Positions 35,871-44,735 are shown, counted from the first letter of the stretch. The stretch is DNA of 46,974 nucleotides from Saprospiraceae bacterium (GCA_020631105.1 JAHDHW010000021.1:1-46974); one strand, 5' to 3'. Notes: generated by a model from the sequence alone, not told the origin. Numbers and translations: made by a program.

Positions 35871-37592
35871 ATGGAAAAAAAACTTCTACTCATTTATCCT
35901 TTATTCCTGACAATGGCTTTTTGCCTTTTTCAAAACGGAATAAACGCACAACATTTTGCTTTATCATTTGATGGCACCAGCAATTTTATTACCGTAGACA
36001 GCACCCTGGGTAGTGAAATTCGAACAATCGAATTTTGGTTTAAACCCACTATTGATTACGATAGTACTAATCAGATTCCCGCTACATTTATTTATCGTGA
36101 CACTCCTGATCAAAATGAAGAATTTGGTCTTTACATAGGTCCCGACGGTTGGGAAGGACAAGCTGGACGAATTGTATTTGATCGCAGAGTTGGAGCATCG
36201 TTGCACAAAATTGTCTCGGATCAAAATCATTGGATCGCTGACCGATGGTACCATGTTGCTGGAGTAATCCATCCGGTTGATGGGATGCAACTTTACATAA
36301 ACGGTATTTTACAAAATGACTCCGATACGTCTGTCATGCCAACTACTTATGCTAACCATCCTTTGAGCATTGGCGCATGGAACAATACCGGCCTTCGGCT
36401 TTTCTCTGGTCAAATGGATGACCTTCGACTTTGGTATTATGAAAGAAGCGCAGCTGATATAGAAGCAGGAATGTATCAGCCTGTCGCTCCGCAAACTGAT
36501 GGCCTCTTAGCCTATTGGAATTTCAATAACAACACTGATAGCCTCACTATTGATATGACGAATAACAGTTTCGATCTGAGCATAGAAAACACAGGAATAA
36601 CACCAACCAATAGTGGTTTGCTTTTTAGTGAATCCGAAGCTACTGTAAATCTGGAAGACAGTATTGGGAACGGTATCCGAAGTATATCGCTATGGTTCAA
36701 ATTATTAAGTCCAATTGATTCTTCTCTGGCTGAGCCACAAACTTTGATTTATAGAAACGCAACGCCAAACTTAGGTGAATTTGGTTTGTATTTCGGCGCC
36801 TCCAACTGGGCAGGTAAGGAAGGAAGGCTAACATTTACTCGTGCCTTGGGGGCTGATTTTTACCATATCGTTTCTGATGAAAACACCTGGGAAAGTCATC
36901 GCTGGTATCATGTACTTGCAACTATTGATCCGCAGGCAGGTATGCGTATGTATATCGACAAAGCATTACAAACTGATCAGTTGCCATCCACTGAACCAAC
37001 ACAGAGTACCGAAGATATTACCAGCATTGGTAAATGGGGAGATGCTGATATTCGCTATTTCAATGGCTTTATTGACGATCTTTTACTGTGGGAACAAACC
37101 ATCCGCATTGAGGAACTCGAAACAAGCCTTTGCGACACCTTGACTATAGATAATGATTCCCCTCTTCGCGCTTTCTTCCACCTAAACGAAAACGAAGGCA
37201 GCATTGTCCAAAATCAATTAGATAGTCTAAACTCCTATACCATTAGTGGAGACACTAGTTGGTTAGAAATTAGAAACTGTAGCATGACCATTATAGATAA
37301 TACATCACCAATCTCCACTAGTACAAATGAAATTATATCTACTGACCAAACCGTTCTAAATGTTTTCCCTAATCCAAGTAGTGGAAAACTAAGTGTTGAC
37401 CTCCCGGCTAATATACCGGGGCCCTGGGAATTAAGTATCCATACCACTTTGGGGAAATCAGTTTACAAAACTATTCTTGCTGATCAGCCCTCAGCAATTT
37501 TAAACCCAAAGCTAGCACAGGGAATTTACTACTTAAGTCTTTCCTCTAACACGAATAATGCTACATATGCTAAAAAAATAATTATCCAATAA
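35871..37592 (+). CDS. T9SS cargo protein with two LamG-like domains
   Basis: A 573-residue secreted protein. After a signal peptide (about 1-26, ending GINAQ) come two homologous concanavalin/LamG-like domains (about 28-205 and 250-405). Both contain RTIEFWFK or RSISLWFK, an EFGLYIG/EFGLYFG segment and RWYHV followed by MQLYINGI or MRMYIDKA, so they arose by duplication. LamG-type folds often bind sugars or proteins. The C-terminal type A sorting domain (about 490-573) has NVFPNPSSGKLSVDLP and ends in a hydrophobic-Lys tail. A terminator follows. The preceding propeller-LytTR gene may control it. Confidence 0.88.
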   Translation: MEKKLLLIYPLFLTMAFCLFQNGINAQHFALSFDGTSNFITVDSTLGSEIRTIEFWFKPTIDYDSTNQIPATFIYRDTPDQNEEFGLYIGPDGWEGQAGRIVFDRRVGASLHKIVSDQNHWIADRWYHVAGVIHPVDGMQLYINGILQNDSDTSVMPTTYANHPLSIGAWNNTGLRLFSGQMDDLRLWYYERSAADIEAGMYQPVAPQTDGLLAYWNFNNNTDSLTIDMTNNSFDLSIENTGITPTNSGLLFSESEATVNLEDSIGNGIRSISLWFKLLSPIDSSLAEPQTLIYRNATPNLGEFGLYFGASNWAGKEGRLTFTRALGADFYHIVSDENTWESHRWYHVLATIDPQAGMRMYIDKALQTDQLPSTEPTQSTEDITSIGKWGDADIRYFNGFIDDLLLWEQTIRIEELETSLCDTLTIDNDSPLRAFFHLNENEGSIVQNQLDSLNSYTISGDTSWLEIRNCSMTIIDNTSPISTSTNEIISTDQTVLNVFPNPSSGKLSVDLPANIPGPWELSIHTTLGKSVYKTILADQPSAILNPKLAQGIYYLSLSSNTNNATYAKKIIIQ

Positions 37593-37624
37593 CTATCCTC
37601 ATTACTATCTTCGTTCTCTTATTA

Positions 37625-37656
37625 CACCGTCGCTTTAATCAGCGATGGTGTTTTTT
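37625..37656 (+). terminator. Intrinsic terminator after the LamG cargo gene
   Basis: A 10-bp stem (37625-37634 with 37641-37650, one G-U pair) with a 6-nt loop is followed by six T. It isolates the next operon. Confidence 0.88.
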
Positions 37657-37784
37657 ATTTCCCGACAGGCAGATAAACAAAATCACTTTACACTGAAAAT
37701 AGCCTTCCCTTCAAAACTAATTGAATTCCTCAAGCGTCATATTCTCACATTGATACCCTATCTTTACCAAAGAATAACTACCAT

Positions 37785-38891
37785 ATGTCAAAAGAGAAAA
37801 AGAAATACGCCACCGTTCATTACAACAACTATCTGGGGCTTGACCAGCTCCTCAGTGCTCAAAAGCCTAAAAGCGCGGAAGTTGATCAAACTCCAGCACA
37901 TGACGAAATGTTGTTCATTATCGTTCATCAAGCTTATGAGCTTTGGTTCAAACAGGTAATTCATGAGTTAACTTCCGTACTGGACTTATTCAGAGAAAAA
38001 AATATTCATCCCCGTTCCATAGGAACCGCCGTATCAAGGCTAGAACGCGTTGTGGAAATTCTTAATCTCCTGATCCAGCAGATTAAGATCATGGAAACCA
38101 TGACACCTCTGGATTTTTTAGACTTCCGAAATTATCTATTCCCTGCTTCTGGTTTTCAGAGTTATCAATTCAGAATGGTTGAAAACTTATTAGGGTTAGA
38201 AGACGATCATCGCATTACTTATAATGGAGAATCCTATGATGCCGTCTTCGATAATCGGAAACGAGAAAAATTAAAAGATGCAGTCGATGCTACTTCTCTT
38301 TTTGAAGCGGTAGAAAACTGGTTAGAACGGACGCCATTTTTGTCCTTTGGTGATTTTGATTTTCTCGACGCTTATCGTCATGCAGTCGATCGAATGAGTG
38401 AAAAAGAACAAAAGGCAATCCTCGAATCTAATTATCTCACCGATAAAGAAAAAGATATGCGTCTAAAAATGTTAAATGGGACAAGCACTTACTTTTATCA
38501 TGTCCTTAACCGGGAGGAGCATCAGAAGAGACAAGCAGAGGGTAACATTCGACTAAACTACGAAGCAACAATCGCAGCGCTGTTTATTCATCTTTATCGA
38601 GACGAACCGATCCTTCATTTACCTTTCCGTCTTTTGGTAACCCTCACAGAAATTGATGAGATGCTAACTACCTGGCGCTACCGCCACGCCCAAATGGTTA
38701 TGCGGATGATTGGAAATAAAATTGGAACTGGTGGATCATCCGGCCATGCCTATTTGCATAAAACGGCTGAGAAACATCATATCTTCAAAGACTTACATGC
38801 CATCGCTACGCTTCTAATCCCAAGATCTGAGTTACCGGATTTGCCGCCACATCTTAAGCAACAACTTGATTTTAACTTCAAACATCCATGA
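37785..38891 (+). CDS. kynA: Tryptophan 2,3-dioxygenase
   Basis: A 368-residue haem enzyme that opens the indole ring of tryptophan to N-formylkynurenine, the first step of the kynurenine pathway. Family motifs are YNNYLGLDQLL (about 13-23), HDEMLFIIVHQAYELWFKQ with active-site His48, FRNYLFPASGFQSYQFR, WRYRHAQMV with proximal haem ligand His301, and GTGGSSGHAYL. It is longer than the roughly 280-residue Xanthomonas enzyme and closer to animal enzymes, as often seen in Bacteroidota. Its stop codon overlaps the start of the Rid-family gene (ATGA), so the two are translationally coupled. Confidence 0.95.
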   Translation: MSKEKKKYATVHYNNYLGLDQLLSAQKPKSAEVDQTPAHDEMLFIIVHQAYELWFKQVIHELTSVLDLFREKNIHPRSIGTAVSRLERVVEILNLLIQQIKIMETMTPLDFLDFRNYLFPASGFQSYQFRMVENLLGLEDDHRITYNGESYDAVFDNRKREKLKDAVDATSLFEAVENWLERTPFLSFGDFDFLDAYRHAVDRMSEKEQKAILESNYLTDKEKDMRLKMLNGTSTYFYHVLNREEHQKRQAEGNIRLNYEATIAALFIHLYRDEPILHLPFRLLVTLTEIDEMLTTWRYRHAQMVMRMIGNKIGTGGSSGHAYLHKTAEKHHIFKDLHAIATLLIPRSELPDLPPHLKQQLDFNFKHP

Positions 38892-39304
38892 TCAGTAAAA
38901 CCCTAAACGACCGGGCCCAACCTCTTGGTAATTACCCTCATGTAAAACGAGTAGGTGACTTTATCTACGTCTCTGGGACCAGCAGCCGCAGGCCGGACAA
39001 TACACATATTGGTGCTGAAAAAGATGCAGCAGGTAATTGGCAACTCGATATTCGCAAACAAACAAAAGCGGTCATCCAAAACATAGGTACACTGCTAAAG
39101 AGCATGGATGCTGACCTAGAACATTTAATTGACATCACTACTTTTTTAGTTGATATGAAAGACTTCAAAGGCTATAATGAAGTCTACGGCACCTTCTTCG
39201 ACCATACGGGGCCTACCAGGACGACCGTCGCGGTTCATCAACTTCCTCATCCCAATTTATTGATTGAAATTAAAGCGATTGCCTACAAGCCGCTAAAATC
39301 CTAG
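38888..39304 (+). CDS. Rid-family deaminase, probably 2-aminomuconate deaminase-like
   Basis: A 138-residue member of the RidA/YjgF fold, which forms trimers and hydrolyses enamines or imines. The N-terminus RAQPLGNYPHVKRVGDFIYVSGTSSRRPD and the insert with GAEKDAAGNWQLDIRKQT match the 2-aminomuconate deaminase subgroup. The conserved Arg (GPTRTTVAV) and Glu (LLIEIKAIAY) of the active site are present. 2-Aminomuconate arises late in kynurenine degradation, so overlap with the tryptophan dioxygenase gene supports that role. The remaining pathway genes (formamidase, kynureninase, hydroxyanthranilate dioxygenase) are not in the window. Confidence 0.85.
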   Translation: MISKTLNDRAQPLGNYPHVKRVGDFIYVSGTSSRRPDNTHIGAEKDAAGNWQLDIRKQTKAVIQNIGTLLKSMDADLEHLIDITTFLVDMKDFKGYNEVYGTFFDHTGPTRTTVAVHQLPHPNLLIEIKAIAYKPLKS

Positions 39305-40204
39305 ATGACAAAGACTCCTAAATTAATCGTTCATGGTGGCGCCTGGAATATCCCGGATGAATATGTAAGCGCGCACCTTAATGGGGTCCAGCAAGCCTTA
39401 TCGAAAACCTATCCTTTACTCCTTGATGGTGTTTCTGCTTTGGATGCCGTAGAGCATGCTGTTCGTATTCTGGAAGAAGACCCAACCTTTGATGCCGGAC
39501 GAGGTGCATTTCTCAACGAAGCCGGAGAAGTTGAACTTGATGCCGTAATTATGGACGGAAGTTCATTGGACTTTGGCGCTGTTGCAGCAGTACAGAATAT
39601 TCTTCATCCAGTATCTTTAGCACGTAAAGTGATGGAAGAAACCGAACATTGTTTTTTAGTTGGTCAGGGCGCAATGAGCTTTGCACAACGGATGTCATTC
39701 GAAATACTAGACCCTAAAGCATTACTCACTGCTCGAGAACTTGAGTTCTACAACAGTATAAAGAATAAGACTGATTTTGAAACTCATCATCCTTTTGAAT
39801 TCCAACCTCGAGATACGGTAGGTGCAGTCGCCATGGACATCCATGGTAATTTTGCTGTCGCAACTTCCACTGGTGGCACCGCCCGCAAACTACGTGGTCG
39901 CGTAGGTGATAGCCCAATTGTCGGGGCAGGAGCCTATGCAGATAATGACCTGGGAGCAGTTTCTGCAACAGGTTGGGGAGAGTCTATTATGAAAGTAGTC
40001 CTTAGCAAGCGAGTTTGTGATGCCTTCAAAGAACATGAAGCAATCACTGCAGCAAAAAATGGAATAGAATATTTAGAGCAACGAGTCAAAGGTCTAGGTG
40101 GAGTAATCGGGATTACTGCTAAAGGAGATTATGCTTTTGCTTATAATACGCCGAGGATGGCAAGAGGATACATAGAAGGAGGCGCGCCTATAGTTGATAT
40201 ATAA
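39305..40204 (+). CDS. Isoaspartyl peptidase/L-asparaginase, Ntn-hydrolase type
   Basis: A 299-residue protein of the plant-type asparaginase family. The precursor cleaves itself before a catalytic threonine, here Thr171 in RDTVGAVAMD, and the mature enzyme hydrolyses beta-aspartyl dipeptides and asparagine. Other signatures are VHGGAWN at the start, DAGRGAFLNEAGEVELDAVIMDG (about 60-82), STGGTARKLRGRVGDSPIVGAGAYAD and VSATGWGE. It lacks a signal peptide. Its ATG follows the Rid stop codon with no gap, so the three genes form one operon. How asparagine hydrolysis would link to tryptophan breakdown is not obvious; nitrogen release is a common theme. Confidence 0.93.
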   Translation: MTKTPKLIVHGGAWNIPDEYVSAHLNGVQQALSKTYPLLLDGVSALDAVEHAVRILEEDPTFDAGRGAFLNEAGEVELDAVIMDGSSLDFGAVAAVQNILHPVSLARKVMEETEHCFLVGQGAMSFAQRMSFEILDPKALLTARELEFYNSIKNKTDFETHHPFEFQPRDTVGAVAMDIHGNFAVATSTGGTARKLRGRVGDSPIVGAGAYADNDLGAVSATGWGESIMKVVLSKRVCDAFKEHEAITAAKNGIEYLEQRVKGLGGVIGITAKGDYAFAYNTPRMARGYIEGGAPIVDI

Positions 40205-40261
40205 TTTTTTATTATTTGAGGAATTCGTTAGTTTGGTTGTTTTCATCATATAACTTCCACT

Positions 40262-41434
40262 ATGAATACCACTTACTACTCCCAAGCAAGCATCCAGATC
40301 ACCCAGCAAAACGAAGATTGGATCTTAGCTTATATCCCATACCAAAAGAAAGAATGGATCTCCTCCATTAAAAAGATAATCGGCCGTAAATGGCTACCCC
40401 AAAAACGCTGCTGGCAACTCCCTTACGTCAAAGCTTCCTTTTACAACCTAAGAGATGAAATTGGATTAAAAAACATTCAATTCAAATTCAAAATAAACCC
40501 TAACATCCCCGATGTCTATATCCCAAAGGAAGAAGCATTACTCAAACCAAGGAAACCTAAATCAATAACACTTTTTGATCAAATTAGTACTCCGCAACAA
40601 GAAGTAATTTTACAAGTCAGTGAACTGATGACTCTTAATCGGTATAGCTATCAAACGATCAAGTCCTATCGACATGCTTTGACTCAACTTTTTGCGAGTT
40701 ACAAATACCTAAAACCAGATCAGGTAGAAGCACAGCATGTCAAATCCTATATCCTCGATCGTATTCGAAAACGGAATATCAGCATAAGCGCTCAAAATCA
40801 AATCATCAATGCTTATAAAATTTATGCAGAAAAAATCCTCAATCGCCCCAAGGAGTTCTTAGACATTCCCAGGCCTAAGCGGGGCAAGAGATTACCTGGA
40901 GTACTTTCTAAACGAGAGGTTATCAAAGTCATCCAAGCGCCTAAGAATCTAAAACACAAAATGATTTTAATGCTCATTTATTCCGCAGGACTTCGCGTTT
41001 CAGAAGCTGTAAACATTTTGGTACAGGATATAAATATAGATCGTCGTGTGATCCATATCAAAGGCGGTAAAGGAAATAAAGATCGCTACGTCGTGCTCGC
41101 AGAAGCCCTATTACCGTTTTTAAATGAGTATCTAGAAGAATATAAACCGGACAGATGGTTATTCGAAGGCCAATACGCTGAACGCTATAGTATTCGCAGT
41201 GTTCAAAATTTTTATTCGCGGGCCCTATCGTCCGCTGATATCGGAAAGTACGCAACCTTACACACGCTTCGTCACAGTTACGCAACTCATTGTCTCGAAA
41301 ATGGCCACAACCTCAAAGACATTCAGCAGGCACTTGGGCATCGCTCTCTCAAAACGACCCAGATATATCTACACGTCAGAGCCGATACCATTGATCGTAT
41401 GAAAAGCCCCTTGGATCAATTAATGCTCACTTAG
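40262..41434 (+). CDS. Tyrosine recombinase/integrase with an extra N-terminal domain
   Basis: A 390-residue site-specific recombinase. Residues 1-80 form a small extra domain (KKIIGRKWLPQKRCWQLPYVK), then a SAM-like core-binding domain (about 105-195) and a catalytic domain (about 210-385). The active site is complete: Arg245 (AGLRVSEA), Lys in GGKGNKDR, His334/Arg337 (HTLRH), His360 (LGHRS) and Tyr369. The tail KSPLDQL resembles the end of integron integrases (RSPLD), but the extra helix that defines IntI is not seen. No att site, attC array or cargo is visible around it, so it may be a chromosomal orphan. It follows the asparaginase gene by 57 bp. Confidence 0.92.
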   Translation: MNTTYYSQASIQITQQNEDWILAYIPYQKKEWISSIKKIIGRKWLPQKRCWQLPYVKASFYNLRDEIGLKNIQFKFKINPNIPDVYIPKEEALLKPRKPKSITLFDQISTPQQEVILQVSELMTLNRYSYQTIKSYRHALTQLFASYKYLKPDQVEAQHVKSYILDRIRKRNISISAQNQIINAYKIYAEKILNRPKEFLDIPRPKRGKRLPGVLSKREVIKVIQAPKNLKHKMILMLIYSAGLRVSEAVNILVQDINIDRRVIHIKGGKGNKDRYVVLAEALLPFLNEYLEEYKPDRWLFEGQYAERYSIRSVQNFYSRALSSADIGKYATLHTLRHSYATHCLENGHNLKDIQQALGHRSLKTTQIYLHVRADTIDRMKSPLDQLMLT

Positions 41435-41466
41435 CCTAATCCAAAGGGCAATAGTACTAACAGTAC

Positions 41467-42153
41467 CTAGGCAGCTTCTGCTTTTAATAAATCCATATCT
41501 CTGATTAATAATCTTCTACGATTAAAAGTCAGAATATTTTTATTTCGTAGCTCATTGAGCACCATGGTTACAGTCTGTCTTGAAGTCGCTGTCAGGTTGG
41601 CTATTTCTTGATGCGTTAAAAATTTACGCACTAGCATTTCATAGCCTACACGTTGACCTCGTTTGTTGACAAGAGACTCCAGGAAGTTAATGATTCGGTT
41701 TCGAGAGTTATCAAATACCATTGATTCCAGTCTTTGCTCGAACTCGATTAATTGCCTTCCTAACATTTGCATCAGGTAGATATTTAGAGCTCTGTTCTTC
41801 TTCATCAACAGTTGTAACTCCTCTGTTGTCAGAACATAGACTTCTGTCGCTTCCATCGTCAGGGCGTAATCCTTTTGGATGGTTTGTCCAAGCATTGCCA
41901 ATTCGCCGAAGATTTCTCCTTTCGTCACAATCTTCTTAATCATCTCCTTACCTTCAGTATTATGAGTACCAATCTTTACGCGACCTTCTTTGACGATAAA
42001 TACATGCTGCGCTTTTTGGAACGGCCGAAAAATATAGCTCCCTCTTTTGAGGGTTTTTGTAGAAAACTTTCGTGGTTCATTATCATATGATGTTGATAGG
42101 ATAGAAAGTATATCAAAAGAACCTTGATTAGGATGCAATAATGGCGCTGTCAT
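41467..42153 (-). CDS. Crp/Fnr-family transcriptional regulator
   Basis: A 228-residue regulator; I use the ATG at 42153 because the 23 residues before it are hydrophobic and unlike the family. The cyclic-nucleotide-binding domain (about 20-135) has RGSYIFRPFQKAQHVFIVKEGRVKIG and GEIFGELAML, the latter equivalent to the phosphate-binding cassette, with the GEL motif. It lacks the classic Arg-Ser or Arg-Thr after the cassette (QTIQKDYALTMEA), so cAMP binding is uncertain. The Fnr-like cysteines are absent. The C-terminal helix-turn-helix is LTHQEIANLTATSRQTVTMVLNELR. It is convergent with the integrase gene. Confidence 0.92.
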   Translation of the reverse strand: MTAPLLHPNQGSFDILSILSTSYDNEPRKFSTKTLKRGSYIFRPFQKAQHVFIVKEGRVKIGTHNTEGKEMIKKIVTKGEIFGELAMLGQTIQKDYALTMEATEVYVLTTEELQLLMKKNRALNIYLMQMLGRQLIEFEQRLESMVFDNSRNRIINFLESLVNKRGQRVGYEMLVRKFLTHQEIANLTATSRQTVTMVLNELRNKNILTFNRRRLLIRDMDLLKAEAA

Positions 42154-42305
42154 ATCTAATGGTTTTAGTAGTTTAAAAATTGATACTTCAAAGGTAAGCG
42201 CAAAGTATAACAGAAGTATCACAGCAAATTTGCATTTGTATCCTAATGATATCGTTTTGCACTCCTTAGAATCTACGAGAAAACCGTTTAGAATGGATTG
42301 TTTCC

Positions 42306-43181
42306 CTACGAATTAATCGCCTTTACAACAGCGTTAGCATATATTTCAGGCGATTCGAGCATTGGGTAATGCCCTATATTCTCAAGGATTTCCAGAGAAT
42401 TGGATGGAATTAGTTTTTCTAGCCGATAAGCCATTGCAACGATAGCAACAGGATCTTTATCGGCCCAGATTAAGTTGATATGCTTATCCGTCTGTTGAAG
42501 TCCTCCTATCCAGCGATGCCAGAATTTTTTGCGCTCTTCGATATACTTGGTTACCCGAGGAAGCACCTTACGGCCATCGTTATAAGTAAGCATTTGCCAG
42601 AGTGTATCAAATTCGGAATAGTCGATCTTTGATTTATCAGCCCATAGCTTATGGAAACTATTCACAAATATGGCCCTGTTACTCAGGCTTGCCAGGATAG
42701 GGCCCCAGAAATCGTGCTTAAGCAGCTTTTGAGTGAAGAGTAGTTGAGACATTTCGATGAGCATGCTACCATTACCCAGAGTAATACTTTGGAGTTCGAT
42801 GGGTTCGTAACCCTGGTTAGCGCGTGCGATGAGTTCCGTAGCAACGCTAGTACCGTAATCATGCCCAATAAGATGTACTCGCTGGAGGCCTAATTGCTGC
42901 CATAGCTGAAGCGCTATCTCAGCTTGTTCGATCAGCGAATAAGAATAATGCTCTGGTTTGTCAGATAAACCTAAACCCAGGTGATCGTGAACAATAACTC
43001 TATATTTTTTTGCCCAGATTGGAAGCACTCGAAAATAGTCATAAGAGCTACTGGGGTAACCATGTAAAACAGCAATGGTCTCCGGATTTTGTTGACCTTC
43101 ATCAATAACAAAAACCTGATGACCATTGATGTCATGGTATGCTCCTCTTGATAACCATTCCTGAAGGCTAGGTGCTGTCAT
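42306..43181 (-). CDS. Alpha/beta hydrolase (MEST/haloalkane dehalogenase-like)
   Basis: A 291-residue cytoplasmic hydrolase. The oxyanion motif LHGYPSSSYDYF is at about 39-50, DHLGLGLSDKPEHYSYSL at 66-83, and the nucleophile elbow GHDYGTS carries Asp108, not Ser. An Asp nucleophile is typical of haloalkane dehalogenases and epoxide hydrolases, and the surrounding motifs match the MEST-like branch. His271 (NIGHYPMLE) is the catalytic base. The substrate is unknown. The start codon follows the stop of the TlpA-like gene with no spacing, so they are co-transcribed. Confidence 0.88.
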   Translation of the reverse strand: MTAPSLQEWLSRGAYHDINGHQVFVIDEGQQNPETIAVLHGYPSSSYDYFRVLPIWAKKYRVIVHDHLGLGLSDKPEHYSYSLIEQAEIALQLWQQLGLQRVHLIGHDYGTSVATELIARANQGYEPIELQSITLGNGSMLIEMSQLLFTQKLLKHDFWGPILASLSNRAIFVNSFHKLWADKSKIDYSEFDTLWQMLTYNDGRKVLPRVTKYIEERKKFWHRWIGGLQQTDKHINLIWADKDPVAIVAMAYRLEKLIPSNSLEILENIGHYPMLESPEIYANAVVKAINS

Positions 43182-44687
43182 CTATCCGTTTTGATCTCTT
43201 TGAATCACTTCTTCAATCTGATTGACCTTAAGGTTTTTACCAATGATGATTCGATCAGGGTTAAGGATATAAACCTCCGGAGTTATGTTTACATAGTATT
43301 TAGCGTAAATGGATTTATTGGTAGGGTCATGTACATTAGACCATACGGATAGGCCATTTTTCGCAATATAATCTTTCCATTCTGCATCATTAGTATCAAT
43401 GGCTATTGCATAGACATCAAGACTTTTCCCTTGAGACTTCCATTGATTATACAAGTTAACCAATTTTGGAGTTTGCTCCATACAGTGCTCACAAGTAGGG
43501 TTATATAAATACACAACGATGTAGTCTGCCTTAAGATCGTAGATCGAGTAGTTCTTACCATCAGGGCCTGGTGCAACAACATCAGGTGCTTTAACTCCGG
43601 TCACGCTGCCCGCCATTTCATAAGCACGTTGTTGAAGTCCTTGAATATTTGCAGCATCTGACCAAAAAGCGCGCTCTTTTGTAAAGTAATTCTGAATCAT
43701 AAAGACATACACCTTCTCTGCATCCATTAAGGTGCTTTCCGTCGGAGTGTACATCAGGGTGATTTGATTTGCGAAATACTTATAGAACTCCGGGTAAGGT
43801 AAGCTCTTGTCTACTAAAAGTTTGGCAGCAGCAATTATAGAATCAGGATGTTGTGGTGTCAACTGAGAAATATACCGTGTTAGCTTGTTTGAGATAACCG
43901 GCGTATAAAGCAGTCGATCATCGGAGAAATCAACATTATCCCAAAATTCGGTACGGAAAGCATATACCTGCGCTTGACGGTTATAAGAGCCGTCGGCATT
44001 ACGAATTTCTTTGACCGAAGGATTTTGTCCACCTCTTTTAAAGCTTGTAAATAGTGAAGTCGGATGCTGCTGGAAAATTTTCTCCAAATCTGCGGCACGC
44101 TCCGCAATGATTGCATCTTGTTGCTGCTTTGCTTGTTGATACTCAGGGGTACCATCCTGAAACTGCTTGACTTGTGCGTTAACAGGGTCAAGTTTCGCAG
44201 CATAGCCTTGTTCGTATCGTCCATTTTCTACTAACAACTCCGTATCAACATTCCCCTGAACCTGTAGGGTGCTTCGTAAGTCAGCAGCATCTGCAGTAAT
44301 ACTCATCGTCTGATCATCAGAGACTAGAATCTGGAAGTTAGAATTATCTGAAAAAACAACGTAGTACATCCCCGGATTATAAGGTTCGCTTCTTTTAAAG
44401 CGTAGAGCACCTTTATTATCTACTGCGGAAGAATCTACCCGAAAGTTGTTTCCAACATAAGTACCTAGCAAATAAGCCATCCCGACTGGTGCATTATTCA
44501 CCTGAATCTGGATATCCGGTGCTTCAGCGTTTTCGGTGCCTAATCGGCTGGCTACATTCGATACAGGTGTAGCCGGAGTGCTTGCGGTATTGGCGGCAGG
44601 CGTAGCGGCAGCGGCAGCCTGATCAGCGTCCGAAGTACACGAGAATGAAAATAATACTGCTGTAAAAAGGATTATAAGTTGTCGCAT
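43182..44687 (-). CDS. TlpA-like thioredoxin-domain lipoprotein
   Basis: A 501-residue periplasmic lipoprotein. The signal ends at Cys17 (SFSC), followed by an Ala/Thr/Pro-rich linker. A beta-rich DUF4369-like domain (about 55-140) and a helical middle region (about 150-355) precede a thioredoxin-fold domain (about 365-495). The redox motif is CEHC at 399-402, and the cis-proline loop is in NITPEVYIL. Such proteins reduce or rearrange disulfides outside the cytoplasm. The gene is followed directly by the hydrolase gene. A -7-like element lies about 45 bp upstream. Confidence 0.88.
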   Translation of the reverse strand: MRQLIILFTAVLFSFSCTSDADQAAAAATPAANTASTPATPVSNVASRLGTENAEAPDIQIQVNNAPVGMAYLLGTYVGNNFRVDSSAVDNKGALRFKRSEPYNPGMYYVVFSDNSNFQILVSDDQTMSITADAADLRSTLQVQGNVDTELLVENGRYEQGYAAKLDPVNAQVKQFQDGTPEYQQAKQQQDAIIAERAADLEKIFQQHPTSLFTSFKRGGQNPSVKEIRNADGSYNRQAQVYAFRTEFWDNVDFSDDRLLYTPVISNKLTRYISQLTPQHPDSIIAAAKLLVDKSLPYPEFYKYFANQITLMYTPTESTLMDAEKVYVFMIQNYFTKERAFWSDAANIQGLQQRAYEMAGSVTGVKAPDVVAPGPDGKNYSIYDLKADYIVVYLYNPTCEHCMEQTPKLVNLYNQWKSQGKSLDVYAIAIDTNDAEWKDYIAKNGLSVWSNVHDPTNKSIYAKYYVNITPEVYILNPDRIIIGKNLKVNQIEEVIQRDQNG

Positions 44688-44727
44688 TGATATTTATTTT
44701 TTCTGTCAGATCACGTTTTGCAATGGA

Positions 44728-44735
44728 CAAAGATA
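44728..44735 (-). promoter_or_regulatory. Promoter -7-like element (TATCTTTG, minus strand) of the TlpA-like operon
   Basis: On the minus strand this reads TATCTTTG, an exact TANNTTTG match, 40-47 bp upstream of the TlpA-like start codon. A -33 element is not obvious. Confidence 0.4.

Noticed and set aside
40262-41434. Possible integron integrase with attC array
   Set aside because: The IntI-specific insert is not visible, and there are no attC-like repeats or cassette-like small genes on either side.
41446-41460. GTACT-AAC-AGTAC dyad between the integrase and Crp/Fnr genes
   Set aside because: Arms are only 5 bp, so it is likely chance; also too short to call an att core.
42154-42222. 23-residue hydrophobic extension of the Crp/Fnr protein
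   Set aside because: Crp-family proteins are cytosolic and start near the MTAPLLHP sequence; the extension is probably untranslated leader.
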